From assembly GCA_035578905.1 (NCBI GenBank), contig JAQJVL010000001.1:8506711-8570710 (forward strand): 64,000 nucleotides of DNA, given 5' to 3'. Positions 35,674-47,831 of this stretch are shown in pieces. This stretch comes from Stictocephala bisonia (lineage: Eukaryota > Arthropoda > Insecta > Hemiptera > Membracidae). The stretch's first letter is position 1. Every line of letters starts with the position of its first letter. Made by a program: the position numbers and the translations under genes. The notes beneath the pieces are model-generated. The model was not told the DNA's origin. It saw nothing but the letters and a program-made list of their open reading frames with translations, and ran no database searches.

Positions 35674-36639
35674 ATTTCTAGTTAAACCTCTGAGGCTGAA
35701 ATTTTGTAGGAGGATTGGTCTGATGTTGTGGGTATGCAATAAGAAGGGATTTAAAAAAATTCCTGTTACTTCTGAAATGGCTGTTGTTTTAGTGTGGAAA
35801 TTTTGAATGGCAAAAACAGTGTTTTCCTGTTTTGCCTGTAGTGGCTTAATGAAGTGTCCCATTGAAGAATTATCTGTGTTCCTTCACACTTAAGTAGAGT
35901 TAGATTATTAACTTATGCATGTAACTCAACACAGCAACTTTATGTAATCGGAAAGCAGACCTTCATGCTTTTCTAAAAAGAAAAACACTTACATCTTTCA
36001 GAACAAGCATATTTATGACGCAGGTGTGCAATAAGGCAGTGGTAATAAATAGTAGCTATTTGAGTTGTTTCATTGTGAAATGTTAAAGACCATTTCCACT
36101 AATAACTCTGACACGATTGCAATACTTTACACTTTGCTACTTAGGTATTTAAGAATCTATTAATAGTTAAGTGATAAAACCTTTAAACTTAGCAAGTAGA
36201 ATCTAGAATCTTTACTAACCGATCACATAAGTTTCATGAAATATGTGTTGACAAATGCTTAGAACTAGGCCTTAAATCTAATCAAAATTATAATACATTT
36301 CGGAGTCTAAAAACTCCACCACATTATAAAATGGAGTAACAACCAACCAGTCATACATTTTAGATCTAAAAAGAGTTTATAGGCGCAGTTCTAGCAGACT
36401 GTGGTAGTTTGTTAAACAATTTTATACAATTCACTTTATGTGAATTTCCAGTTGTGGCAAATCTTTGCACTGGAATGTATATTTCTCATTTCCCACGAGT
36501 ATTGTGAAAATGTATGTGTTCTCTAATTGTGAATTCATTTAAATTATTTGGTATATACATTAATGACATAAATATGTATAAATTTACTACTGTAGGAGGA
36601 TATGTCTCTCAATTTCCACTTTAAATAGGACACCTTTGA

Positions 36640-36836
36640 AACCTATTTACAAACAATCTCAATTGTTGTCAGCTACCATTTATTGATGTAAAATTATATA
36701 AAAGCTATGTTAAATACTGTACATGAAAAAAAAAAAAAACTCCAAGAGTCATTAGATATTAATAAATTAAAAAATAGGTGCTCTCCTGTCACAAAACTAA
36801 ATTCAAGCCATTTAAGACCTGAAGGTTTATAGGCCA
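36640..36836 (-). mobile_element. LINE-A 3' UTR, separated from its ORF
   Basis: The 3' UTR of the LINE-A family (tggtagctgacaac on the minus strand; gtgctctcctgtcacaaaac on the plus). It stops at ttcaagccatttaagacctg. The matching ORF end resumes at about 38443 (gtcatttaaaattgccttac), after an inserted LINE. Confidence 0.75.
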
Positions 36837-37708
36837 CTACGACTGTTGTAAGCCACTAGGGCCGTATAGGATAGGAAGTTGAAGGGTGTTCGAAGCGAAA
36901 CAAATATGATAGCACGAGGCAAACAGGCAGCTCAGGTCTCCGGAAGAGGGGCCCCAAGGAAACATCGGACCTGAAGCAGAGACAAATAAGAACATGGGAG
37001 CAATAATAATTCTAAAGTGAGCTAACTGCGGGTAAAAATGGAAATGAAAATCATCTGAGTGTTGGGGTGGGTGAGGAGGGACTAAGTCAGTGTTGCATCA
37101 GTAGTGGAGTCGTGTGGTGGATGGTTTGGGGAGGGGGTTAGGAGAATAAAAAGTGGCTGTGAATCAGGTGGTGAAAAGTGAGTATGGGTTAGTGGTGTAG
37201 GGTTTGGTGAAGTACTCTACCCTCTGCCATTATAGGGGAATCGGTGGTTTGGCAAGATAGTTTTGGTTGAGGTGATTGAGAAACTCACCCAAGGTGGGGA
37301 TGTGAAACAGAGTATAAAGGTCTTAGAAGTTGTTTTGGGGGACTAGTTGATAAGCTAAGTGCATGGTGCGTCGCACGGGTCTTCGAAGTTGGAGAGGTGG
37401 TTGTGCGGGATGGTGGTAAGGACTGGTTGGGCATACGTGAGTGTAGGACAGATGACGGCGGTGTAGAGAGAGGTAAGGGTTCTGGCAAAGCACCCCTGGT
37501 GCCTGTTGTTGAGAAAGCGGAGGACCTTGAAGCGGGTTGTGGCGGTATTTTTGGCTTTACGGAAGTGGGGTATGAAGGAGAGGTTGGAGTCTAGGGTGAT
37601 TCCCAGGTTTTTTCAAGTTTTTTGTCAGTGGAAGTCTATTGCCTTGGGGGTGATGGGTATTTCTTGGTTGTCTAGGAACTTCCTGGCATTATGAATAGTG
37701 AATAGTGG

Positions 37709-37930
37709 GTGGGCAATAGTACTGACCCATCCGCCCACCCATATACGTACAATAGTACTGACCCATCCACCCAACCACACACACGTACAATAGTACTGAT
37801 CCACCCGCCCACCCACATACGTACAATAGTACTGACCCATCCACCCAACCACACACGTACAATAGTACTGAAACACACGTACACTAGTACTGACCCATTC
37901 GCCCACCCATACACGTACAATAGTACTAAT
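37709..37930. repeat. 36-bp minisatellite inside a LINE RT region
   Basis: About six units of cacccatacacgtacaatag plus tactgacccatccgcc. This is the same minisatellite as at 0.6-1.15 kb, with acaatagtact in place of acagtggtatt. It lies between the FADD box and thumb regions of LINE-B. Confidence 0.9.
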
Positions 37931-38367
37931 AGTAGCTTCCATGTTCTAAAAAAGCAGAGCGGGGTTTTAGAAGTGTTAATACGGATGCACCAATTGGAAC
38001 AGTATGTAATATTATCATTGAGGATTTTAATGAGTTGTCTATGGAGTGTAGCGGGGTTTTGGGAGGCGTGTCATCAGCAAACTGTGCGAGACCAGTGGTT
38101 GTGTCTGTAGGGTTCCTGAGAGTGGGCGTGGGCAGGTCTTGCACATATAAGATGTAGAGGAGTGGGCTAAATGCTGGTTCCTGGGGGACCTCTGCTAATA
38201 GCTGGAAGTGTGGAAAAATGTTTTCCTTTACTCTGAGGAAGTTGGATGATATCCACTTGATGGAAGGGGGTAGTCGGAGCTGGAGGAGTTTGGCTCTGAT
38301 GCCGTTTTGCCAGACAGTGTTGAAAGCTTTGTGGACATCCATGAAGGCCATGATGGTAGGTGTGCGG

Positions 38368-38414
38368 CGATATAGGAGTTTCGCTGAATACAGGCGATAT
38401 AGGAGTTTCGCTGA
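38368..38414. repeat. Short tandem duplication at LINE-B 5' end
   Basis: Two copies of a ~27-bp unit beginning cgatataggagtttcgctga are adjacent. They lie where LINE-B's truncated 5' end meets LINE-A, and were possibly made during insertion. Confidence 0.7.
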
Positions 38415-38442
38415 ATACAGGCCACTTACCTTGAGGATTTGG

Positions 38443-40095
38443 TCATTTAAAATTGCCTTACTGATTCTTTTTATGCTAGCTAATCCCTCCGTAAAACAAC
38501 ACAGAGGCCACTCTGTAAGTATGTGATCCATTGTTTGGATAGACTACCCGCATGCACATGATTTATCTAGTGTCAATCCCCATATACACTTCCACTTATT
38601 GCATCTGCTAATGCCAGTTCAGAATTGATTCAACTGTGTCCACTCCCTTCGGGGAAAGTTCATCCTACCTACAGGTATTGACGTACCGTTAATAAGGAAC
38701 TTATTTCGTCAATCAAAGCTGTTCTATGCTACGGCCCAGTTAGTAGGCAAGAAATTTGATTGCTCAACTGGAAAGGCAGTACGTATAAGTGGGGTTCGAG
38801 ATTTTAAGCAACCGTTCTGATATGTTAGATTCTGTATAATGGGGAGGTGTGGGCATTCAAGATCTTATTTAATGCTTTAAGTAGTGCCTCCTGAGGTCTT
38901 ATCTCTAGAGGAGCTATATTACACAGTACCAGGAGCCAAGGTAGTGAAGTTTCTGTAAGAATGCCATTAATAGCTCTCATGGCTCTATTAAGTTGGACAT
39001 CAATTGCTTTAGTATATGCTCTATTTAGCCATACAGGAGCACTGTATTCAGCAGCTGAATAAACCAGTGACAAAGCAGTAGTACACAGGATGTGTGTGTT
39101 GGCTCCCCAAGTTCTTCCAGCAATATGATGTAGTACATTTGCCCTGGTTTTAATTTTAGCTGCCGTTTCTTGTTGATGGTTTTTAACCTCAGCGATTGAT
39201 TTAACGTTACTCCCAGGTACTGTGGAAGATCATTTTGGTGGAGTTTTACACCATTTAGAAATATGTTCAATTTTCAATTAGCTAGTTGCTTACTCAGGTG
39301 GAAGTAGGCCACTTAAGTTTTTGATGAGTTATGATTAGCTTCCATGTTCTAGAATATTCTTTAATGGTTGCAAGATAATTTGTGAATGTTTCTTCAGTAG
39401 CAGTGAAGTCCTTGTGCTGATAAGCTACAGCAATATCGTCTGTATATATAAATTTTGTAGACTTTGTGATTGGGATGTCAGCAGCATACACGTTGAGTAA
39501 AATTGGAGCAAGTCTAATACTTTTCCTCACGACTGGGATAAACTTTTTTTAGCCTGGCACTGAGCATTGACTTCAAAAGTTGCCAAAGAAAGGGACAGGG
39601 AAGGGAGCTGTAGAACTTTAACAACAAACCTTTGCTCCATACTGTGTAATATCAACAAAAGCTACAGATGTTTTTAACTTCTTTTCAAACCCATTCTTGA
39701 TAAATGATGTCAGAGATAGGATCTGGTTGCAACAACTTCAGCCAGGGCAAAAACTAGCCTCCTCAACTTAAACATTAGAATCAAGAATGGATGATATTCT
39801 GTTGTATAACAGTCTTTCCAGCAATGTATAACAAACACTAACAAGAGATATAGGGCGATGACTTTCTTCTTGATCGGGATCTCTACTAGGCTTCAGAACA
39901 GCTACTACTTTTGAACGCTTGCCTGTAGCTTGAAATACTGTTGGCAAATTGCCTGTAGCTAGTATATTATTGTAGACTGTTTGAAGCCTTTGTTTCACTT
40001 TGCTACCAGCATGCATCAGGAATTCCGGAAAGATACTGTCAAGACCTGCTGCTTTCCCTGCTGGTATAGCGGAAATCGCCCTTTCTTAATGCGGA
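38443..40095 (-). pseudogene. LINE-A ORF2 (RT to C-terminus), broken
   Basis: On the minus strand: finger motif HRPISLVSVCYTLLERLLYNR (40016-39768, in part), palm with APILLNVYAADIP and catalytic FIYTDDIAVAYQ (39530-39294), thumb LPQYLGVTLNQSL (39270-39025), YSAAEYSAPVWLNRAYTK (39073-38825) and a zinc-knuckle-like C-terminus with MDHILTEWPLC.TEGLASIKRIS (38531-38450). The metal-binding box is YTDD, so the catalytic pair is kept. Multiple frameshifts and stops separate the pieces. The 5' part is missing beyond about 40.1 kb. The 3' end is split off by LINE-B. Confidence 0.85.
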
Positions 40096-40474
40096 ACATC
40101 GCCCTGGGATTTTATAAAACAACCAAACGGTTAAAAGGAAACTCTAGTAATAAATATTAAAGGTGAGACAATCCATTAGCAAACTTGACTGAGAGTAGTT
40201 AAACACAAGACACATACAAAAAATAACACAGCAAAACTGAAATTTTGATGCAATGGGCAATGGACATTTTCCTTAAGAACTTGAAGGTGTCTGTGGCATG
40301 TAACATTGAGTGTTTATGTATCTTAGGTATATCATACTTATCTTCTTATGTGAGTTGTTGGTGCATAATCTCTTCTGTTAATGTTAATTATTTGTAACTA
40401 CACAACAAAATTATCTGTACCTATTTATATCGCTTTAGACAATCGCCTCGTATATTATTGTATTATTTTTTCAG

Positions 40475-40561
40475 GTGATGTTGTGCTGAAAGACCTCTCA
40501 TTGAAACAAAGTGCACTCGATGACCTCCAACTACCTGTGAAAACAGTTAGTGGATTTTTAG
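40475..40561 (+). CDS. Vps13: Vps13 exon 2 (chorein domain)
   Basis: This 87-nt internal exon encodes the DVVLKDLSLKQSALDDLQLP segment followed by VKTVSGFL. It matches the VPS13 N-terminal pattern DV.L.NL.I...AL..L.LP....G.LG, which forms the first strands of the chorein lipid-transfer groove. The upstream acceptor is a T-rich tract ending ttttttcag|GT. The downstream donor is TTTTTAG|gtgagt. Both junctions are phase 1, compatible with exons 1 and 3. Translation running past the donor into the intron loses similarity and stops within about 30 bases. Confidence 0.92.
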
Positions 40562-42080
40562 GTGAGTTATCAAAATGCCATTCACTGTGAGTAAAATATT
40601 ATTTCATATCTAATTTGTACAGCCCTACACTGAGTACACTGTAACTGTGCCGGACAGAAAGTGACCTGCGTGTTATATTTATTGCATATAGGGGTTTCAG
40701 CAGCGGAGGGAATTGTACCACCGCTCAACTGTCAAACATAGAGGGCATTACTAACTTCCGCCTTCAAGTGTCCAACTTCCAAAAAATGTTCAGTTGAAAA
40801 TAACTAATGAAGTGTACAAGTTTGTTTAACAGCTATTTATTGTTTAATTGTTGTATGAATATTAAATAATGATTCAATTTATGCGTAATTGTTCTAAGCT
40901 TGATTTATTAGTGATTATCAAACCAACTAATGGTCACTTCTGTTAATGACATAGTGGGTGGGGCTTGGTACTGTGCTGCCAGCCTACCATCACCCTAGTT
41001 GTCATAACAATTTTTGAATGGAATGGCACAATGGAGGAAGAATAGTTCTCTCTCTCTCTCTCACTACCACCACTCTGTACATCCCTCTGGCACAGGCACT
41101 TTCAGTAAGTCACTTTCTAAGCAGCCTATCTATATAAACAATATTTTGCAAGGAATGTTTCAAAGACATTTACATTAACATTCACTATAATGTTTCATGG
41201 AAAAACCTAGACTCTCCTCAATATGATGGGATAAAAACTGTCTTACATACAAAGCTTGTTATGAATACTTTTTTGGTTCATGATCAGTATTTCAGTGGGT
41301 GCTTTCTGACTAGCCAGACAGAAAGAAGTTTTAAAGTACAATTCTTTAGCATGATATTGTATTTGGATCCCGTGAAGTAACAGTAGAAAGGTGTGTATGC
41401 GGGAGCTAACCGTTATTTGTTAAACTGTTTTTTTTAAATGTTCGTGACATAAGGTACAATTAAACAAGAAAACCAATGGTGAGATTGAATTTTCATAGGC
41501 CTCTTAGTTTCTTAGTAAACAACCTTCAAAATCGGGTACACATAATTTCTGCACTGACAGTAGTTGTTATTGTCTTAGATAATTTTCACTGTACATACAT
41601 CTATTCTCTCTATACTATTGACTTTCATTTTCCAATAATCAATATTTATTGCCAAATAAATGTTTACTCATTTAAAATATTAAATTTCTTAGTGTCTGTT
41701 GTTGAAAAGCGGTGTATGATATTTAGTTGTGAATCCTTGATGTCTCCCATTCAATTGACAATGTGGTCACAGTCAGTTAATCATTCATTGCTTCCCACAC
41801 ACCTGACTCAACCGATTTCTGTACATTACGTTCTACATTCTACATTCCTCGTCCCTGTATTCATCAAGTTATGTTTTTACTAAAAGATGTTTAATGTTGT
41901 TTTTCATCTTCATTTATACTTTAGTGTTAAGTTACTTTGTAAACATAACTTAAACAAAGCCCACTCATTTGAACAATGTTTTAACCTTAATGATTATGTA
42001 TACACAGATGTTAAATAAAATTCTATTTGTAGTAGTTTGTATGGGAGGGATTCAGTGTCTTTACATTAATGTTTCAATTA
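40562..42080. other. Intron 2 start, nothing recognised
   Basis: AT-rich with a short (TC)n at about 41048-41062. A 135-aa frame at 41476-41883 has no recognisable domain and an intron-like composition, so it is not listed as a gene. Confidence 0.45.
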
Positions 42081-42084
42081 AAAC

Positions 42085-42087
<3 letters not shown>

Positions 42088-42132
<45 letters not shown>
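42088..42132. repeat. (TA)n microsatellite
   Basis: About 21 TA dinucleotides. Another short TA tract is at 26622-26637. Confidence 0.95.
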
Positions 42133-42134
<2 letters not shown>

Positions 42135-43805
42135 AACAATCACTGTTTTTATGTTTAAGAAAACTAGAATTCTCACGTAAAGAAAGTTGTTTATAATTAA
42201 GAATTTTGTAAGGAATAGTCATTTTAAACATATATGAGAAAAGCTTTCAAATACATAGGCAAAGAAAGTAGTTTACAATTAAAAATATAATAAGGAATGG
42301 CCATTAAACACAATTAAGAAAACTACTGAATACATACTCAAATTAATTAGTTTACAATTAAGATTTTAATAAAGAATAGTAATTAAAAATATAAATAAGT
42401 GTTATTATTGACATATTTAATGTCTAAACAAATATCTTAAAGATGTATTTAATAAGATATTTTTGTTTGTTTTAGTTGCAGCTGTAATCTATTGATGTAG
42501 AATGTAGGTTACATTAATTAGACTATAGATGATTCTTTATTTTAATTACTAAACACACACACTCACACGTTTGAATAACGTCTACACACACACAGACATA
42601 CAATTTGTAAATTTGTTGACACAACACTGTTCTGGTTTGTTGTGTACCTAATTGCACTAACATCAAAGAGTATAATTATTTATTGACAATTTGTAAAGTT
42701 AATAGATGTATTATACAAGAAAAATCAATCTAAATATATATAGGATTAGGTTCACAGATTCCTAATCAATTTAGAAATATTTTGTTGTCAATAATGCTAC
42801 AATCACTGTCCGATCTGCTTGTCATTCATGTGTTAATTTTAATTCTTTCCCCCTAATACTTTTCCTATTAGTTGGTTATTTATTATATATTTATTTTTTT
42901 GAATTAATTTTACGACTCATTTATTCAATGTGTCCATTGTAATTAAATGTTTGGTTTCTATCCTCATAATGATAGCTTATTTCTGATCTTAGCGTATTTC
43001 TTCCACAAGCCTACACACAGGCGTTATGCCCATATAGGTTATTCCATATTAATCGACTTGTACATAAAATTGGAAAATTAATTGTAATTATATTACTGGT
43101 TTAAGTCAAGAAGTATATATATTATTTTTAATTTCATTTATAAAATTGCTTTGTATTATTATTTGAGGAATAAATTAAACCTTAGTCTAAAGTTATAGGG
43201 CACAGACCAAGAAGTAATGTAATATGAAAGACAATGAAAGAGCAAATATCATTTCAGGTCAGTTTTTCCTTGGCTCTCCTATTATGTATCAAAATATAGA
43301 TAAAACTGTTAAGAATATCTAACGTAAATGGTTTCCTTGGCTGGAGTAGTGATGTCAGAAAGTAGGTGAAAGGTTAGTGACCCCATTGCATGTCTGGATA
43401 TTGCCTAATATCTCCCCACCTCTGGCCTTCAAATAATCATCGTTACTACCAGTTGTTTACAGTTAGCAACCTAGAATCAGTAAGAGGAAATTGTAAAAAG
43501 TGTATAGAATAAAACTTCCTCTCCCTTTTATTTGATAATTTTATCAACTAGTTGAGAACTTCTTTATAAAGTGGATTTAACATTTTATTATGAACTTACA
43601 ATTGTTACTTTTTGCCTCCAATATTAAACTACCTAATCCTTAATTGTTTGTTATATTAATTAAACTCAAACTAATAATATTATTAACTCTAAATCATAAC
43701 TGGAAGATTAATTTAAGCTTGCTGACATTGTCATACATGAAAAAAGCTGAAAAGAATTAACTTGAGTGTTAAATAATTAAAAATTAGAAGCATTTAAAAT
43801 TGACA
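42135..43805. other. Intronic, nothing recognised
   Basis: AT-rich. A small CA-rich patch is at 42552-42596. No other support for a feature. Confidence 0.45.
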
Positions 43806-43813
43806 CTCCTCAA

Positions 43814-44439
43814 TAGTAGCGTAACTAGGGGGGGGGGGGGGATGAAGGGATAGAACCCCCAGAATCATAAAAAATATTAGTGTAGCAGTGAAAAACCTGA
43901 TAATTGAAGTGCTGTACTAAAATGAAATATCTTAGTTTAAAATGGCAGACTTAGTTAAATGAATAATTTTGTGTGTGCTCTATTGATCAACATTCAACAG
44001 GTCACTTTAAACATTAACAAACCAATAAGAATATTTCATCTTAAAGAATAATAGATAACTCTTATGGAATAGGCAAGACACATGCCTTCTGTTGTTCATT
44101 ACTGTTTTTGCACTTTAAAATCATTTATTGAAGCCAATATTCCAATGTTCGTTTGGTATCTGTTATATATTTGCCTAGTACAACTGATGGTGATTATCTA
44201 TAAATAAATAATAAATTAAAGTTAAATCTGACAAATATGTTAATTAGGCAATAGTATAAAATTTAGTAAAATACTACGTACTTTGATCGGTGGGAAATGC
44301 TTTTCATAATTAAGTGTTTATTACTAGTTTGTCTCTAACGTACGAAACATGAAATTCCCCGCATAACCCCCCATGGTGCAGTGAGTACTTGAATTACTTC
44401 TCCCCCCCCCCCTTAAGGCAAGGCCCAGTTACGCCAGTG
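43814..44439. mobile_element. Non-autonomous hAT-like element with 8-bp TSD
   Basis: The 8-bp direct repeat CTCCTCAA (43806-43813 and 44440-44447) flanks ends of the form tagtagcgtaactaggg and its near-complement cccagttacgccagtg, followed by long G and C runs. An 8-bp target duplication plus CAGTGGCGTAAC-type ends fits the hAT superfamily. No transposase. Confidence 0.75.
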
Positions 44440-44449
44440 CTCCTCAATA

Positions 44450-45590
44450 CTCAGCTATTGACCTCCTACTTGTTTGTGACCTGATTTACGACAACACAAT
44501 ACGTTTGCAAGGCATTTACTACCAAAAAACTGACAGTGTCTTTTATATGTTAGTTGAAATATCAATACAAATGTCAAATAAAGCTCAAATGATCTATTTT
44601 AATACATTTGAGTAAAAAATGTATAGATCAAAATCCAAATTATATACAACTACACCCAAGAGAATTATTAGATATTCAAATTTAAAAGTAGAGAATCTTG
44701 TAGAGAAACGTTTAAAAATGACAAAATTCTGACAGTTTCTACTGTCTGTACTTTGGAAATGTTAACATTTGTAAAATAGGATTCATAATTATTTTTAGAA
44801 TCTGTAATAAACCATTGGTACAGCACAAGAAATAAACTTAATTATAATTTCCCATCATATAATATTTCATTATTTGAAAAGAGTATATTACATAGTAATA
44901 AAATTATATGATCTAATACCAGAAAAACTAAACCGAAAAATGTTCACTGTTCGTCTTTTACCAGCAGCAATGATAACAGCATGCTCACATAAAATAAGGA
45001 CTTAAAGTTAGATATATTTAAAATCCTGTAATAAGTAAGTTATTTTTTTACTTATTTTTAAATTGACATGTCATACATACAGGAGCTATGCTCCAAACTT
45101 TGTAATATCAACGTGACAAATAAATGATTGATAGATTGACTACAAGTAGTTATTCAAAATATTAGTCACAAATTGAAATATTACTTGAACAGTATTTTAA
45201 AGTGAGGTGTTTAAGTCATGCGTTTTAACATATCTATAATGTAAGTTTACATTACATTTGTATGCAAATGAGAAGTGCAGTGTTATCTGTGCTAGTGTTG
45301 GTTAGCCGTCCGTTACCTGGCTATTTCTGTACTAATTATTTTGCTATAGTTATTTTTTTACTTTAACAACATAATCTTAGTGGCATTGGAAATTTTAATT
45401 ATTCTGTCAGCAAACATTATTTGTTGCGTTTCTTTAAAAAAATATGTACATTTATGTTATAAATATGAATGTTAATACCTTTTTAGTTTTAATATTTTCA
45501 AAGAATATCCAATCAGTTTGTTGTACCGAAGATAAAATATTCTCATTGCAAGTAGTACAGATCTAATAATATGTTTGTATTAAAGGTAAA
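44450..45590. other. Intronic, nothing recognised
   Basis: AT-rich DNA without supported features. Confidence 0.45.
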
Positions 45591-45592
45591 GT

Positions 45593-45795
45593 CAAAGAAG
45601 CCTTATTTTACCAGGCGAAATTAGGCCTCTAACACGTAACCTAATGACCAATGGCTTGAAGGTGCCTTCCAAACCACCACCAGTGACCGGGTAGGCAGGT
45701 TGAGTGCTAGGACCCATCCAAGGAACAGCCACATTCGTTGTTTGATGCCTCTTGCAAAAATGTCAGAACTCTTTGGTCAAGGGCACTGGCAATAG
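45593..45795 (-). mobile_element. Diverged SINE family 2 relative
   Basis: Shares the 3' segment ttttaccaggcgaaattagg and cctctaacac with the 27.9 kb SINE. The head region is not recognisable as a tRNA. Confidence 0.4.
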
Positions 45796-46104
45796 TTTAG
45801 TCAGGATATTTAATACTTTTGATTTTATTAGTATTCAAAAAATATGTACATATAAAAATAAGAAAATAAGTTGAAAATAATATGTATCTTAAAACCTTTG
45901 GTTTTGTCTATCTGTATGTATGTTTTTTTAACATAAAAAATATTATTAGCACTTAAAAATTTACCGTGTAATTATTTGATATGCTTTTTGAGAATAAATT
46001 ATGAACAATATCTTTAAACTTTTAAAAATTAACAACATTACAAATGTTCTAACTGAAATAGCTTAAAAACAACTGATATTTTAAAAAATGCTCAAAAAGG
46101 TTTT

Positions 46105-46350
46105 TGTTCTTTTGTGAATCCCTCTGGTCTGAGGAAGGTAAACTTGGTTTGTAAAACTCGATCACCATAGTCATTTTGAATGTTCAATTGATATCGTAAT
46201 ATATTTGTGCCTTTTGTACTTGTATTGTAGTATATTGGAGCATTTTGCGCTTATATTATAATATTTTTCTGGATTTTGTACTTGTATTATATTTATGCTT
46301 ATATCGTAATATATTTGTGTTGTGTGACGTCCACTTGTACTGTATATGCT
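46105..46350 (+). mobile_element. Diverged PLE terminal repeat
   Basis: Starts ttcttttgtgaatccctctg and ends tgtgacgtccacttgtactg, with stretched tgtgc repeats between. Its core (46125-46167) keeps tggt-CTGAGGA and ATC|ACCA, but stem II and GAAA have decayed. Confidence 0.75.
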
Positions 46351-46354
46351 TAAA

Positions 46355-46979
46355 CACAATTAATTCTACCAATTAAAAAGCTAATAGGTATTTGTCAGAT
46401 AAGTTTTATATGTTTAGCAATGTTATTTCAGAACAATCGCATGAAAAAGATCTTACCTATGATCCCATACATTAGGATATATGTATATTTGATATTTTAT
46501 GCTAATTTTTATTTGTAAAATCCGATCATAAATTTAATAAAAACTTAATACCCTGTATATAGTTAATATCAGTATATTTTTACAAACATTGTGTATTTAA
46601 CTTTCAATTAAGTTTATTCTGCATGTTTTCTAAAGATAAATGTGTAACAGTGATAATTATTGTGGTATATTTTTTAATATGCATGAATCATTCACTCTTG
46701 AAATATGCTTTAGAAACAAACAAAGGCCTGACCTGATAACCCCAATCTTTATGTTAAAAAAACAAGACTAGATAAAATTGTGAATGTTTTCATTAAATCA
46801 TATTCTTAAAACTGTCAGTAGGCCTATAAGTCAATATTTTAGGCTTAGACCCTCTCTATATTAGTTGGAAAGTTGTATATTTGTTGTATATAAATAAAAT
46901 GTTATAAATAATACAGGCCTAATGTCCACATTTTAATCATTTATTGGTTCTCTGTATGCAATTCTGAAATATATATGTA
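46355..46979. other. Intronic, nothing recognised
   Basis: AT-rich DNA between the PLE repeat and a MITE. Confidence 0.45.
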
Positions 46980-47831
46980 CAGGGTGTTATAAAAAGGTTG
47001 GGCTGCCTGTGCATTTTCAGATTTTAATTGTGATTCTAAGCTAAAAATGAAGTGTAATATTTTTTCAATTTCCGCTTTGTTTAGTAGCTAGACGTCATTT
47101 TGTTTTTTTAACAAAAAAATCTATATCTTTGTTGTTATCTTAATGATTATTACAACACTGTAAATGGGTTCATATTACAAGGTAGTATTTAACAAAAAAA
47201 TTTAAAAATCTTTGTTATTTTCAAAATGGTGGATGTTTTATTTTAACAAATATCTAAAAAAAGTGGTTTTATAACAATTGTGTACACAACACAGGTTTCA
47301 AACAACTTTCCCTTTCCAATGATACCTCATTTGTAAAAACCGCTTAAGAAATATCTATTTTATGAAATAAACTTAATTCACTGCAGTTTGAATACTGCCA
47401 AATTAGTAGCCATTTAGTTTGCATTTGAATTAAAATTAATTCATAAAATAGTTATTTCTTGAATTATAGGGAAAATTGTGTAAAAACATGTTCGTGTCTC
47501 ACACAATTTTTATAAAACAAGTGTTTTTTTTTTGATTTTTGTAAAATAAAAATAAAATGGCCACCATTTTGAAAATAATAAAGATAATTTTAAAATGTTT
47601 TTGTAATAAATTTTACCTTCTAACATGAACCTGTTTACCGAGTTTTGTAACAATCGTAAAGATAACAACAAAGATATTAATTGTTTTATATAAAAAAAAA
47701 AAAATAATGGCGTCTAGCTGCTAAACAAAGCGGAAATTGGAAAAAAAATACTATTCTTCATTCTTAGCTTAGAATCAACACAGAATCTGAAAATGTATCT
47801 AACACCTGTGGCCTTTTTGTAACACCCTTTA
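46980..47831. mobile_element. Long-inverted-repeat MITE (CAGGGTGTTATAAAAAGG ends)
   Basis: Left end CAGGGTGTTATAAAAAGG and right end complement (cctttttgtaacaccctt) open long inverted arms that remain recognisable for several hundred bases: agattttaattgtgattcta, tccgctttgtttagtagcta and ttgttgttatctt each recur inverted on the right. A central aaaatggtgga/ggccaccatttt pair is shared in style with the 9.35 kb element. It is flanked by TA. Confidence 0.8.

Larger units (their letters stand above)
36837..38442 (-). mobile_element. Jockey/CR1-like LINE-B nested in LINE-A
   Basis: A 5'-truncated LINE on the minus strand. RT segments include MAFMDVHKAFNTVWQNG, a PQ.PAFSPLLYILYV-like turn and AQFADDT (38360-37930). 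After a minisatellite block come a thumb-like LGITLDSNLSFIPHF (about 37620-37570) and TSLYTAVICPTLTYAQPV. Left and right boundaries share catttaag/catttaaa, the likely target duplication within LINE-A. Several stops and frame changes; dead. Confidence 0.75.
27508..40474 (+). other. Vps13 intron 1 (about 13.0 kb)
   Basis: The interval is bounded by gtaagt and ttttcag in phase 1. It contains a tRNA-derived SINE, a piggyBac-type element, 23-bp minisatellite blocks split by a LINE, and a nested pair of LINEs, listed separately. All LINE reverse-transcriptase remnants are on the minus strand, antisense to the gene. Antisense is the orientation in which LINE poly(A) signals do not act on the host transcript. 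Confidence 0.88.

Noticed and set aside
38218..38526. 102-aa plus-strand frame
   Set aside because: Antisense shadow crossing the junction of two minus-strand LINEs.
41476..41883. 135-aa plus-strand frame in intron 2
   Set aside because: Composition matches the surrounding AT-rich DNA, no domain is recognisable, and no splice signals fit the Vps13 phase.
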